Of a DNA stretch of 64,000 nt, positions 1-13,240 are shown in pieces. The DNA comes from Hyparrhenia diplandra (Eukaryota > Streptophyta > Magnoliopsida > Poales > Poaceae). Both the position numbers and the translations under genes were made by a program. Each line of letters starts with the position of its first letter. Position 1 is the first letter of the stretch. Where the stretch lies: positions 434,001 through 498,000 of the forward strand of contig JADLZK010011221.1 of NCBI GenBank assembly GCA_015847255.1, given 5' to 3'. A model generated the notes under the pieces. It ran no database searches. It was given only the letters and a program-made list of their open reading frames with translations, and had not been told where the DNA came from.

Positions 1-390
1 TGGACCGGGCGGCTAGGCCGATTTGGCAGTGTCCAGTAGGTTGGGGTCGCGTTTTGGCCTGTTTTGGTGCTCCATTTGACTTCCCATTTTTTCTTCGTCA
101 CTGGCAGAGAACAGACTTTCGATCCAGAGCTTTAGTCTCGGACATTTGGAGCCCGAGACTAAAGAATGTAGCAGTCCCGGTTGGTGGCTCCAACCTGGGG
201 AAGTCCCCCCGCCAAGGAAGGGGCTTTAGTCTCGGTTAGTTATTCGAACAGGGACTAAAGACCACCCTTTTAGTCCCGGTTGGTGTTATCAACCCGAACT
301 AAAGGTCCTCCAACCTTTAGTCCTAATTGGTAATACCAACTGGGACTAAGTACCAACCTGGACTAAAGGTCTTTCACCCGGGATTAAAGA
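1..390. repeat. CACTA-like subterminal repeat array
   Basis: From about 120 to 390 the short motif GGGACTAAAG and its inverse CTTTAGTCCCGG recur in both orientations, often as small hairpins around GGTTGGT. This arrangement is typical of subterminal regions of grass CACTA transposons. The terminal CACTA itself is not visible; the element may extend left of the window or be cut by the Helitron end at 401. Confidence 0.5.
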
Positions 391-400
391 CCCTATCTTA

Positions 401-1310
401 TCTTACTATTACTAATTGGAGGCTCCAAAGGAGGCACCACGTTAATTCTCACGAGACGCGCTAAGAAAAAAGATAAATTCTAGAAATTCTCACAATAATC
501 GAAACATCTAGCCTTTGATTTGGTGGATTCTAATCATCGTCACCAATATTAGCCAAGAAAAAAAGATAAATTCTAGAAATTCTCACAATAATGAAACATC
601 CGGCCTTTGATTTGGTGGATTCTAATCATCGTCAACAATATTAGCCATTAGATCTATTGAGATTTATCAAGAAATTACCCACCATTGCCATTATAAAAAT
701 ACATAAAGTAACCCCCTAATTTTGCATGTAATTTATCCACCTTTGCCACTACACGACATAACTCAACATATATAATCCATAACCAAATCTATTCTTTTCT
801 TCACATGACGTTGGATCTCCATTATTTCTATCCCCAACGACTCTTTGCTTTTCATGGATGAAAACCAACGGAAGTTTGGAAACAAACAAAAGAAGGAAAA
901 AAGAAAAAAAAACAGAGAGCCTTGCAGATGTTGCAATGGTCTGTACCCCTTGCGTTCCGGACATCAAGCGCAGCCATCGACGCCACCATCTTACTATTAC
1001 TAATTAGAGGCTCCAACGGAGGCTCCACGTTAATTGTCACCGGATGCGCTAAGAAAAAAGATAAATGCTAGAAATTCCCACATAAATCGAGAAAAATCCG
1101 CCATCAAATCCAAAGTCTACAACCACCAATGACCATTGGATCTATTTTACTACCAATAAAATTACCCACTTTTGCCATTATTAATATATTATATTATTCT
1201 TTTTAAAGAAGAAAAAAATCACGTTAGGAGAAAATCTATCCACGGAGCTTCCATTATTAGTTCTTATAAAAATGCCCGTTGCGTTTTTACGGGACACATG
1301 ATTTATATAG
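401..1310 (+). mobile_element. Degenerate non-autonomous Helitron(s) with two 5' ends
   Basis: A Helitron-type 5' end (host A, then TCTTACTATTACTAATTGG) starts at 401, and a second near-copy starts at 989. One degenerate 3' end lies at about 1274-1310: a CCCGT...ACGGG hairpin followed by TATAG-T in place of CTAG-T. So either a small 989-1310 element is nested in a larger one, or the 5' end was duplicated. Inside, about 462-645, there is a roughly 93-bp tandem duplication. No coding capacity. Confidence 0.5.
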
Positions 1311-3661
1311 TATGATTATCATAACGATTGTAATAAACTATCTTAATTGAGGTAACTGGGATTATAATTAAGACCCACTGTCCTTAGCTTGAGTAAATGC
1401 TGGAGACACTGTGAGAAGATAGGCGCGATTGGGTCACCCAACTTAATCACTAAGGACAAGCTAGGCAATAGCCGTTGCCAAATTTTAAAAGGCAAAACAA
1501 AATTTCATCCAAGTACATGTCCTTGAGGGACGTATCACTTGATGGTATGAGTTGTAATGCTGCCATGTGTCTCCTTTTATTAGCCTCCCCGCCCGCCGGC
1601 TCAAAGCCTTCGATTCGAGGTGGGACCAAACTCAAGTAACAGCACACGTGCATTCACAGGCGGCTAGATAATTGGCCGGTTTAGGGATTAGGCTAAGATA
1701 AATTCAGCATCAGCGCATGCGCATGTGCCTCTTTTTAGTTACCTGGGCCTTTTTTTTTTTTTTTTAGAGCAATTGGCGTCACGCACGTCCATGCTGGCCC
1801 AGACACCCCGGTGCGCAGGGCCTTCCTCACTCCAAGTTCCGGAGCCCATGTACACCGCAGCGGCGCCACGCCGTTTCCGTTTTCCATAGTCCGCTTTGTT
1901 TCCCAGACATGCACGTTGAGGGTACGTGTACGTCCGCCTCAGACTCGACGGACGGCAGATTGGCAGAAAACGGGATGGCAGAAAACGTGGGCAGAAAAAG
2001 GGTGGAAAAAGAGGTGGTACTAAAATTTTTCTCTTTATTAGTAGGTATAGATTAATAAAATACTCCTATCATAACAAAAAACAAAATTGATTACGTAGAG
2101 AAAATCTAGATATATTCCAGGAAGGAAATCTGAGCGGGTCAATCCAATCTAATTAATCTAACGCATGGTCACAGCTGGTCCCTCTCGACGGCGACCGGCG
2201 TTCCAATTCCTATCAGTGGCAACATGGGAAGGCCATCGCTAAACCCACCGCGGCCACCCCTAGGCCCGCGCTGCCTTCCTTCATCAATGCACACGGCCTT
2301 CCTCGCCGCCCAAGCCGCAACGCGGATGCCGTGCAAGACGGTACGTGTTGCCTTGCTGAAGCAGGATCGGAGGGGCACCAACGACTAACGTCCATGTGCC
2401 TCTCATATGGGAGAAGCAGTCAATTGGTATTCACACGCTATGACCTCTTAATTTGAGAGATTTAATTTCATAGTTTGCAATTGCATGGTGTCCAAGAAAG
2501 ATCTTACATACATGTGTGTACTGAATTCATTGCATGGTGGCATCCCGGGAGGCCTGGACGAATCAATTTCCATGTACTACTTAAAATTATCAAACATCCC
2601 AGCCTCACCGCCGCAGCCTAGATCACCTTTCTGTCCTGCTACGTATGTCATATCTTCCCTCCCAATCCATGTCGTTCTGACGTCTTGCAGTTGTTTTGAT
2701 TGTCTACTAATCGATATTTTTATGCTTAGCATACTGGACGAGCGGCCAAGATTGTGAAGGGATGGCAAGCTAGATTATTAAGGTCTCCTGAATGAGCGCA
2801 TACTTTTTCAACATATGGATGCATGCAGATGTAGCTCGCAACATGGCGGATGGAGAGATCTCTATCTATGTTATTAGTATATATCAAAGAAAAAAAATCT
2901 CGGTCTATCAAATTTAGCATGAAGTTGTTTTGGGCGCTATAGCGCCGCTATGGTCGCGCTATAGCGACAGCTAAATGCAGTAGCACCAGCTGCCTGGCCA
3001 CGCTATAGCGGCACTATTTACCGGTGGGGGTGTCACCACTGATCCACAGGTACACACTCTTTCCGGCTCATACTACTTTGCAATGAGGCATTTATACCTT
3101 GCCTTGCAAAATTTGTACCGATTTCTTCTAAAAAATATTTTGACGTATGAAGTTTAGGAGAGCCAGGGTTGCTACACTCTTCAAGAGAAGAGAGGAAGAT
3201 AGCACCGATTTTGTGTGATGAGAAGCAGCCAGCAAAAAGACAGGGTTACATTTGCAACATAGATACCGGCCAATGATGGATGGAACTCAACTAGGACTAA
3301 AAGGTTAATGACAATTTTGTCATCTCCACTGCACAATCTTACACCATGCATCCTGGTCAGAGTTTGAATCATGATGCAAATTGTAAGTCCTATCTTTCTT
3401 TCTACATACATAGTTTTTCCATACCTCTACATTATGTTTAGCTATATAATAGAAGTCATGTATCCATAACGATGGAATATAGTTTGTGTACAAAAAGTGT
3501 CTGACCAGTTGACCTACGAGCAACAACAATAAAATCATCACTAATAATAATTTTAGATGTGTGTTTTAATCACTATGTGTGCACTATAAGTGTCCACTAC
3601 TAGCTATAAAGTAGTACCTTAAAATTATAAAAATAATAATATGGACAAGTCAAGTGCTCCT
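1311..3661. other. Intergenic DNA, no gene seen
   Basis: No supported gene. Open frames here are short and lack homology I recognise. A GC-richer stretch at 2170-2400 has overlapping minus-strand frames but no domain. At 2930-3020 there is a small palindromic cluster of GCGCTATAGCGCC-type motifs, a repeat type that recurs degenerately around 25020-25150. Confidence 0.5.
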
Positions 3662-6600
3662 TCTTACTATTACTAATTAGATTAGAAACCCAAAAAAGAC
3701 ACATTATGTTAATTCTCACCATATGCGCTTAGGAAACCATTATTGATATTTTCACAATATCTTACACCATCTATCCTTTAATTTAGTAAACACTAATCAT
3801 CATACCTGATAACAACCATTGGATCACTTATAAAAAACACCTATGCCCTTATAAAAATACATTGCATTACCGACAATTTTGATCTAAGTTACCCACCATT
3901 GCCATGATGAAATGTTTAAATAATGCCTACATTTATGTATTAATTATTCGTGTCTATTATGGGAAAATAATTCAAAATAATATCCAAAATTTGTATCCAA
4001 ACTACCCATGGTTGTCATTGAGAAATAATTTAAAATAGACCTCTAAAATTGCATCTAAATTATCCAACTTTGTCGTTATGAAAGATAAGTTAAAATAATC
4101 CTCTACCTCTGTATCAAAATACCCCAGCTATCAAGGAACCTCCTTTGCATTCAACCTATCCAAACATGTTGCAAGAACTTGATTAAAGCCAAACCTATAG
4201 GCTTATGAAGTCACAGAAAGCGACACAACAAGAGTTTATATGTCTACCACGCTAGAAAAAAATAATAAATACCAGAAATTCTAACTAGAAGTCTGCAATT
4301 TATCATGCTACAAAAATAATTATACTTGAAACTCTAACTAGAAGAACCCAATATAGCAAGCATGTTAACCCTGACAGATGCAATAGGAAAACATATCCTA
4401 GAAATTCTCACAAAAGTTTTAAAACATATGATCGTCAATTCAATATAACCTAATTACCATTAATAATAACTATTGAATCAATTCTATTTTCTAAATAGTT
4501 GTGTGAAACAATGTAAAGTAACCCATGACTCTATATTTATAGTACGAAGCTAAGCCATTAAGAAACATGATCTAAAGTAGGCCTAAACTTGCATCTTATT
4601 AACCATGGCCTCCTATTATGATTGATAATTTACATAGCTCAATTTTCATCTCGTTATTAGAAAAAACAAATACAAGCTCAAATCCACATCTAAGTTATCA
4701 AAATATTCTAATACAATTTTTTTTTTTAGGTTACTAAAGAGCATATATATGTTTCTAACCTCATAAATCAACATTATAATATACTAAAATCAAACTAAAG
4801 TAAACATACTATCTTGCAAATATGTATGAGCAGAATATATAACTATGTTTGATCACATAAAAAATATTTCCTTAAAAGTTAATATACAAATTATATTAAC
4901 AAATTATTCAAAATCATATTAGTAACCAGCACGAAATATTATTTATATAGGTTATCACTTTAAATATGTTTATATATTTTTAACTAAAATGTTTGACTCA
5001 TTGGTGTTATAAGCGTAACTACTTATATAATTTATTGAATGCAAATTTCATTCATTTTATTTGAGCCTTTTAAAAATACTTTAGAGTAACAAGTCGATCA
5101 TTATAGCACTTATTAAATATTAAAATTCTTTGGAGGTTAATTAGCATTGTTACACCCATGTGAGATCTCACTTTAAGCTATGTCACTGATCTTAAGCGAC
5201 ATGATACACGTCCCACATGATGAATTATGTCATTGTAATATTATACAATATTTATAGATGTAAAATTCTTATACAAAAAAATTAAAAAGAGAGTTAATGT
5301 AAGGTATAATAAGCACATGAGTTTCAACTTATTAATTTGAGAAAGGGAAAAAACCTGTAGCAGTTATAAAATTGAAAAAAAAAAATGGCTCATGACTTCA
5401 TAATACATGTGACGCCACAATAGTAACATTAGTTAATGGTAAGGTTTCATACTAATATGACATTAACATATTGCAGGCACATACATCTACAATCATGGCG
5501 AGCTTCCTGCAGCGTTCATGATGCGCCATAGACTACAAGTTCACGAACTGCCATCTTGGAGACATGGACTCAGTGCAGCCACCGGTCCCACCTAGAGGAG
5601 AGACGGATGCCTTGGTCCATGTGTGAAAAACTAATCTGATTTCCCCCTACTCTTGCAGGGTTCCATGAAGGTTTACCAGTATTTGGTGACTCCGGCAGAT
5701 GAGTAGGATCCATCAATGTCTAGATGCACGGAGTCGGCAAGGGCGCCGTCGAGAGCTGCTCTATATCTAAATCAATGACACCACAACGACGGGCAACATC
5801 GAGACAAGTACGGATTCCATCTGCAAGGCTCTTATCCCAATGATGACGCCGCACTGAGAAGGCGACACTACACTGATTACTTTCCATCCAGCTCCAATGA
5901 GGCAGACGATCTACGCGATTATCCGCTAGCAGATACTGATGAGGAAGGATAGACACCACACCAACTACCTATTTGTGAACACCACCGAGGAAGGCGACAC
6001 TACTACACCAACTATGTGCTGATGGACAACGTAATACATGCGATGCTACACCTTCGACCCCTACGCAAGCCTGAGCCGACGTGATGATGATGATGCGGGC
6101 GCATGGACTGATGTTGCACTATACCAAGCCACTTAACCTATTTCGACAAGCATGCACCACTCAACGCCAAGTTGGATGACATCTTTGTCCTGGCTACTAA
6201 CAAAATAGCCTAACATCTAGGCATTGAGAAAATTTATGAACAACCATCTAGGTGACAATTTCCCTTTGAGCACTTAAGTGTACGCATGTAGGAAGTCAGC
6301 ACCTGGCCATGGCCCAAGCACCAATATCCAGTCATGCACTGGCCACCGACTTTCAAGCTAGCCACATCGAGGGATGGAAGGACGAGTTGTGTTAGCATCG
6401 TGGGGACAATGAGATCTACACCAAGAAAGGGAAGATAGGAACACATTGTCCAATGGTGCCACGATATTTGGCGTTCATGGCATCTACATTAACGACTGAC
6501 ACTGGTCACATGTGCATACTAAAGGTATGACCATCTTGCTAGATCCTATAATTATAATTTAATTTGTCTCTTGCGACATGCATGATATGATCATTCTTAA

Positions 6601-8097
6601 TTTTAATTTTAATTTTAATATGCTTGGATTACTTTGCACAAATAAGTTTGGATATATTTTTATTGACCATCAGGTATATTTTTTATTAACTTAATAATAA
6701 TGTCACTAAATTACATTGGATTACATGCTAATGATGCTTAAAAATTTGGGTGGGGGACATGAACCGCGGAGATAGCAATAAAGCCTATATAGAAAAATTT
6801 CAAAATCCACAATTAAAAGATACTTAAACTAATATAATATTATCTTTATAAATTATCCATCCTATAGTATCATGAAGAAAGATAAAACTTTCTACGTTTG
6901 CATTCAAATTACCTATATAGGGCATTATTAAAGGTAATGCCAAAACGTATATACCTATACATTGTGTACTTAAATTATCCACCCCAACCATAATAAAAAA
7001 AGTTAAAAACAAAACTCTCAAATCTACATGTAAATGTTCGTATAAGCTATTACAAACAATAATTCAACATCCATAAGTAAATACTTACATTACTATAAAT
7101 ATTTAATTCTATAAGCTTATCAAGCGTGGGCGTGGAAATATATCCTTAGTAAACCACATACTGATGACACTTACAACTCATTTAAGTTATATTAACATTT
7201 ATGATAATAAATTTTGTAAGTTGTCTTGAAAAGTTTAATAATTTTTATTTAAATATTATATCATATGAATATTGGTCACTTAATTTAAAAAATTATTTAT
7301 TCAAGAAAACAATATTAATACAATACAACAAATTCAACATCTTGGTTGCCATGGTGCATACTGAAACAACTAATATTGTTAAAACTAAAAGACAAAGTAG
7401 CCTAGGATCTAATTTTTTTTTTAATAAACTAAGCCATGAGTATTTTGAATTAATGATAAAATAGTATTCGAATTTCAATTTAATACATGTAAAATATATT
7501 ACAACAACTAGATCAAAAGTTAAAGGACAAAGTCTACATTTTTCATAACATCATAAGAAGGAATAGAATAAGAGGTTATACACATTAAGTTTATTTATTT
7601 CAACTAAATGCAAATGGTGCAAAAAAGATTAATCATCAAAATTGTTACTCACAAAACCATTAGAATTTAAAAAATAGATAATAAGATCCATAAAAAACTA
7701 AAACAGTCTAGAAATTGATAAACTGTAACCACCTTTGTAAATGGTAGGTTTTTGTCAAAGGAACTCATAAGCTTAAAATTCAGGGAAAAGAATCAAGTTT
7801 AGGTGAATGTTGTAAATATATAGTCTACAAAAAAACTATCATAGTTTAGGCAAATGTTTCATCTAAATGTATATTACAGATAGACGGATGTGCTATGTAA
7901 AAGAAAAGAAAAAGAAAACAAAGGATATGGATGAAGAAAATATATATCAATATTTGATAGGTTATCACAATCAAATATAGATTATATGACACCTATTATA
8001 ACTACTATTTTAGAACATTAGGGTGAGATAACTGATTCTTATTAGTTAGTGTTTCATAAGATTCTAACCCGTGCGAGAGCACGGGTTGGTGAACTAG
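3662..8097 (+). mobile_element. Non-autonomous Helitron, about 4.4 kb
   Basis: The 5' end TCTTACTATTACTAATTAG at 3662 matches the family ends at 401, 989 and 28507. The 3' end has the perfect hairpin CCCGTGCGAGAGCACGGG at 8068-8085, followed 9 bases later by CTAG at 8094-8097 and a host T at 8098, as Helitrons require. The 5' flanking base is T rather than the expected A, so the exact left border is less certain. The interior is very AT-rich except about 5470-6540. No Rep or helicase ORF is present, so it would depend on proteins supplied in trans. Confidence 0.75.
5470..6540. other. GC-richer island inside the Helitron, possible captured gene fragments
   Basis: This roughly 1.1 kb block is clearly richer in G and C than the Helitron sequence on either side. 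It contains short open stretches on both strands, for example 5720-5959 and 6234-6446 (minus). I recognise no protein family in any frame. Helitrons often carry pieces of host genes, so a capture is possible, but I have no homology to support it. Confidence 0.35.
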
Positions 8098-8180
8098 TAT
8101 GAGTCAATTGAAAAGGAGAGTGCCCGGGACTTTGTCACATGTGGTTTGGTACTGAGTTGATAAGGAATCTAAATGTTATG

Positions 8181-8260
8181 CAAGGAGTCTTGGGTTTGAA
8201 TCTCACACACTACAAGCAAGCAAGGAGTCTTGAGTTTGAATCTCACACAATACAAGTGAG
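8181..8260 (+). repeat. 40-bp tandem duplication with a tRNA-like B-box motif
   Basis: Two adjacent 40-bp units (8181-8220 and 8221-8260) each contain GTTTGAATCTC, similar to a pol III B box. The surrounding 8100-8290 sequence may be a decayed SINE head; no poly-A tail or target duplication was found. Confidence 0.5.
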
Positions 8261-8289
8261 GTCTCTATGATTTTATTTATTTTTTGGTT

Positions 8290-8413
8290 CTGAGGATGGC
8301 CTCTAGTCTCAGTTGCTTAATCCGGGACTAAAGGTTGACAGTCCTAGTTTCCAAAACCGATATTAAATGAGGGTTGGGAACCGGTGTTGTAGCCTGTTCT
8401 CTCTACTAGTGTG
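8290..8413. mobile_element. CACTA transposon terminal fragment
   Basis: GGGACTAAAGG-type subterminal motifs lead into CTGTTCTCTCTACTAGTG near 8411. Reversed, this begins CACTAGTAGAGAG, resembling CACTA terminal inverted repeats. It may be the partner end of the subterminal array at 1-390, with Helitrons inserted between, but the link is not proven. Confidence 0.45.
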
Positions 8414-8935
8414 TGTTCGTAGAAGTGTCTTTGAGCGTACGTATTCGGTCGACACAATGGCCCGTGGAAAGTTGTTTGGTGTGTCTTGACTGCTTTGGGG
8501 CTCCATTTGGGACAATGGTCCAAATCGAAAGAGAATTGGATTCGGTTCCCATTCAACCCCCTTCCTAGCTGTCGTCTATCTCCATCCTTCAGTTATTTCT
8601 CGATCTCAAAATTACAATCTCGTACAGGAGCATGGGTCGACGAACCAGTATATGTATTTTCATCGCCTAGATTAAATGAGTTCTAAGTATACTTCACTAA
8701 TACTTCTCTTCTAAAAAAAACTTTTCACATCAATGACGAGCCTATTGAGAACGGCCGGCCCTGCTGATTAAAAGGCAAAGCGAACCACCATATTTAGTAC
8801 TCTTAATCTCTTCATGGCGTGTTTATATAACAACTAAACAAACGAACTCTAGGTATATACAGGACACTTGGGCCAGCTAAAAAGAAACCAAAGCTAATAG
8901 CCCTAGGTGCAGCTAGCCACATCCTAGCTAGCTAG

Positions 8936-9004
<69 letters not shown>
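8936..9004. repeat. Compound (CA)n(TA)n microsatellite
   Basis: About 19 CA units run directly into about 15 TA units. The rest of 8414-9640 shows no gene; ORFs that cross this repeat are artefacts of it. Confidence 0.95.
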
Positions 9005-9007
<3 letters not shown>

Positions 9008-9639
9008 TACGTAGCTTGGTGGAAGAGAAAAGAAGATGCCATGATCGCTTGCTTTTTAGATGGTTACGGTCGACGTATGAGCATGCACGATCCATTATGA
9101 AAGAGGCCTTGCATCGATCGGTCGGCACCCGTGTGCGTGATCGAATCGAGCATGATTAGATGGTAACGAGACCAAAGATACCTTCTGCCAGGTAGAGCAA
9201 AAGAATGCTGCGTACTCCTACGTGCGTGTGTATATATGCTGTTGAGATAGAGATGCATCTTTGAAAATTCCCGCTGCATGCGTGCCTCTCCACTCCAGAA
9301 TGTGCAGGTGTCGCCATCGATCCAATCCAGTTATCCAATTGCTGGTCCCTGAACAGGTACACTGATTTATACGTACGATTATAATGCATGGCTACGTACG
9401 TACCTACTGTACATGACAAAAGTCAGTTAGTTGCCGACTCTAGAATCTGGACGGCTGTGGATGGTGTTTCCACAAATCTATTTTTTTTCCTGTAAATATA
9501 TTTAATGGGGGAATCAATTAATCAGCATATCTTTCTTGCCATTTCTCTTGTCGTATCCTCTTATACAAATTGGTAACCACTCGTCAGAAACTTTATTTGT
9601 GTCTGTTGTGACAGTCCTGTTAATTTGGGTGGGGTGTAC

Positions 9640-11090
9640 AATACGATGAAAACCTGCGGAAGTTTAGGTCGTCGTGCGAGGCCGCTCATGCTGCGGCGGA
9701 GGTATATATGTGGGTTAGGCTCTTTGACTTGTGTCTTTCAATTTCGCATCCTTCGGTATATGTAAAATTCTTGGTGATGTAGGAGATCGAGCGGACGTCA
9801 GAGGCCCGCCGTCGCATGTTGGAGAGATTTGTTTTTGACATGCGAGAAGGTGAAAAAGCTGCAGGAGGAGAACATCCGCCTGCATGACCTCGTCGACGAC
9901 CTCGATCAACGCCTCGCCGCGGAGCAAGGTGAGCACTCCCGAGTTCGGTGGCTCTTTAATGCCTATATGTGAGGAGAAAACCCAATGTGTTAAGCTTACC
10001 TGGTGCACAGGCACCATGGTAAAATTTTTATTACCATTTAACGGTCTCATTTTTACCATGTATTTCAATAATGTTGTGCAAATTACTAAAGCAGTGCACC
10101 AGGATGTTCATTTGCCTGTAGCTTCGCCACTGTCTGCGGAAGACTCTCGATGAGGAGATTAAGGCCACCGAGGCGCATGTGGAGGCCACCGAGGCTCGTG
10201 AGGCGGCCAATAAATCTGACCAGGAGAGGGATGGTAAGCTTCCAAGCCTGTTTTGTAAAAAACATGTTTGCTTTGTGTTGAGTTTCGTTGTCTACAAAAC
10301 TAGAAGAATCCCTCGCGTTGCTTTGCAGGTATGCAAGTGAAAATACGAATGGATTTGATTAGATGCTAGCTTCATTATAGAAGTAGAATAGAAGAGTTGG
10401 ATGAACATGAGAGTTTCCTCATACAAGTGGTTTGATGCATTAAAGGAACTAAGTGGAGGATATAGTGGGTTCAAGTGGGGAATGAGGTGGACACCTTGCA
10501 TGTAGAGAGAATTCCTCTAGTGGGGTTTATCTTTATAAGAGTTATAGCTATTTCGATAGTTGTTGTTGCTGAGGTCAGGAGGAGTCGGGAGGAGGCGGCC
10601 AAGCGCCAGACCGAGGTGGAGGCCTAAGTTGAGAAGTTGAAAACTGACCTCCAGGGTGAGTATTTCGTGGTGCCTGAGACCTGCATCTCCTTTTTCGGTT
10701 GTAGCGGATGAAATGAATGCTCCTTTTTGTTGTTAAACAACCTCCCCAGTGAGTGGCGGAACAGCGAGGCATCGAGCCCAGGCACCCGTGAGGCGTTTGC
10801 TCCTCGTCTTTGGATTACCTCGTTCCGCCCGTTCCCCGCCGGCCGCCTTTGGTGCTCCAACCTTCGTAGAGAGCGATGCCGCCGTGCATGGAGGGAGTTG
10901 CGTTCACTGTGGATCGGGCCGGCCTAGAGGGGCGACCCACACTCCGGCCGTGGTCAACCTACTATATCCCGAGGTCGACCATGCCGCCGTGGCCTTGAGG
11001 TGCGATGCCGACACCACCGATGAGCGGATCGACGCCCGGGGAGGAGGTCGACGAAGCCGCCAAGTCGCTTGCCGTCGATCTTAATGTATT
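9640..11090 (+). pseudogene. Degenerate exons of a coiled-coil, retrotransposon-like gene
   Basis: Charged heptad-like pieces appear in order on the + strand: about 9845-9930 (ENIRLHDLVDDLDQRLAAEQ), 10140-10232 (TLDEEIKATEAHVEATEA, then REAANKSDQERD) and 10570-10655 (EVRRSREEAAKRQTEVEA, stop, then VEKLKTDLQG). Each is followed by a GTGAG or GTAAG donor-like site, so they look like exons of one spliced gene. A GC-rich segment at 10745-11085 may continue it. Stops interrupt the frames. Similar coiled-coil proteins are common in grass genomes as transposon-related genes, but I cannot name the family. Confidence 0.4.
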
Positions 11091-11639
11091 TCTGTAGTAT
11101 GATAATAGCTAGGTAGAAACTAGTGTTTGTGAACAAACAGTTAGTCCGATATAACCGAAAACGGCGTAGTTTAAACACATGTATGCGATGCTCGGAGTTT
11201 TTGTTGTCTTTGTTTGATTGTTTATTGAGGTCACGATTGACCATGCATGGCGCCTCGGCTACAGCTAGCCCGGCCCCATGACGACGGACTGGGTTGCGAG
11301 GCATGCCTTGTAGGAGGGGACGTATCCGAGAAGCGATGTTGACATCCGGTGACTCAACACCCGCGGGGCCAAGATGGTCACATAGGGAGAGGTCGAGGCC
11401 GACTACGAGGGGGCACGAAGTTTTAAGTTAATTCCTTTAGATTGTCGATTCGATGGTGAGCGTCACCGTACCTCATCAAAATTTATTTTAATAATCAAAT
11501 TAAAATAATTTGGGCAATGCAGGTGAGGGGGCACCGACATGAGCGTCCAACACGTCACGCTTGTTTTAATAATCAAATTTATCTACAACATCAAAAAGAT
11601 AATTAATTAGAGTCAAATAAAAAGAAAAAGCTAACCGAA
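11091..11639. other. No gene seen
   Basis: I see no supported coding region, repeat end or RNA gene here. The motif TTTTAATAATCAAATT appears twice (about 11488 and 11563). Confidence 0.5.
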
Positions 11640-11960
11640 CTTCATCACAAAATACATCATAGAACATCATAAAATATATCATAGAACACTACAACAAATA
11701 TCCTAGATCACAAAATATATCCTAGAAAATTATAAAATGTATCATACAACATCAATGTATATGTTATCGAACATCACAAAATATATCCTAGAACATCACA
11801 AAATATATCCTAGAACATTACAAAATGTATCCTTGAACATCAATGTATATGTTACCAAACATCACAAAATACATTTAGAACATCACATTTCTACTCACCA
11901 ACATTGCATATATAGTACATGAACACCACTAAATACATCTTAAAACATCACATGTATTAA
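11640..11960. repeat. Minisatellite of about 22-bp ATCACAAAATATATCCTAGAAC units
   Basis: The motif AACATCACAAAATATATCC recurs about ten times with variation and interspersed AACATCAATGTATATGTTA units. Apparent ORFs such as 11737-11922 merely read through the repeat. Confidence 0.8.
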
Positions 11961-12360
11961 TGTGAAAATTCAAAATGGAACATAAAATTGTAACTAGTAA
12001 AAAATAAAAGCAAAAAAAATAAACAGAAAAAAAAAAAACATAAAGGGATAACCAAACTAGCATAAACCCGCTTACACGACAAATGCACACAAAGTGCACG
12101 AGCATCAAAGGAAAAAAAGAAAATAAAATAAAAAAATAACAAACCACAAAACAACAATAAGAAAATCAAAGTAAAAAAAAGAAATAAAAAGAAAACAAAA
12201 CCAAAAAAAAAGGAAAAATAAATAGGAAAAATAATAAAAATAAAAAACAAAAGTGCCACTAAGAAGAAACATAAAGATAAATGAATGAAAAGTAAAGAAA
12301 ACAAAAGAAATAAAAAATATAGAACAAGTAAGACAGTAAAAAATAAATATAAAGATGATA
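11961..12360. repeat. A-rich low-complexity DNA
   Basis: Mostly A with scattered AAATAAAA and GAAAAAT runs. The long minus-strand Phe/Leu-rich ORFs here are the translation of poly-T and are not genes. Confidence 0.85.
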
Positions 12361-13240
12361 TTTCATGCTTTTAACCAAACAACCAATTATTGTGGTGGTA
12401 GAAAGCAAGGCAGTGGAGAGGGCTTAATCATGTGATGATCTACCTATAACAACTTTGTATCCTACTGTGGGGTTACCTGTTGATAACTACTCGGTTTTAG
12501 ATTTGGATATGAAGGTACCTAATTTGGGTGCTATTATAGTTCACCACATATTCTATAAATGGGCACATACTGAGGTTGGATACAAATGAGATGAGAATGA
12601 GGATCAACGGTCATGGATAAGTCCTCGATCGGGAACTTATCTACATTATATTAGATATCGCAGTAGGCTAATGTGTCTCGTTGGTGACAAAGTGCACAAA
12701 GTTGGTTTACGGAATATTGATGTAAACTATTTTGCGTTGAATTCCAACCATCAGCCTCTCTTGCATCGCCTAGATGAAAGAAGACTAGCCATAAGAACGA
12801 CAGGTGGGCTACATTGTTCTAGATAAAGGGGTGAAAAAGATATGGATGCATGGGAAGAGAAATTACAAATTTCCAGAGACCGCATCGCTTGGCCCGTAGT
12901 CTTTGAGAGACTCATTCGACATTGCATGGGATGTCTCCATGGACATGGCTCGGGAACCTTGAGTATGCATTGGATGTATTTATCATTCATCTATGGGAGT
13001 CGGCCCGAATGGACCTTATTCGAGAAAGAACAATGTGGGATTCACACCTACTCTTTTACCTTCGCAACCCGAGAGGTTGTGGGAGAAGGGGTGAGGGCCT
13101 ACCACAGGAGACATGGAATGAGAAAGTGGGGAAAGGGTGCCCCTCCCCCCTTGGCCTTGAGGTTGTATTTATAGAGGGGTGGAGGGAGTACATTTTCCAT
13201 CGGACCCCTTTAGCTTAGAAATTTATAAGCGAGCCCTCAT
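12361..13240. other. No clear gene; shares a 50-bp repeat with the helicase remnant
   Basis: A segment at 12571-12620 is nearly the same as 13575-13624, which lies within the decayed helicase. No domain is recognised in the overlapping ORFs at 12842-13218. It is probably part of the same decayed Helitron or of an element inserted in it. Confidence 0.4.

Noticed and set aside
11957..12304. 115-codon Phe/Leu-rich minus-strand ORF resembling a membrane protein
   Set aside because: It is the translation of an A-rich low-complexity tract.
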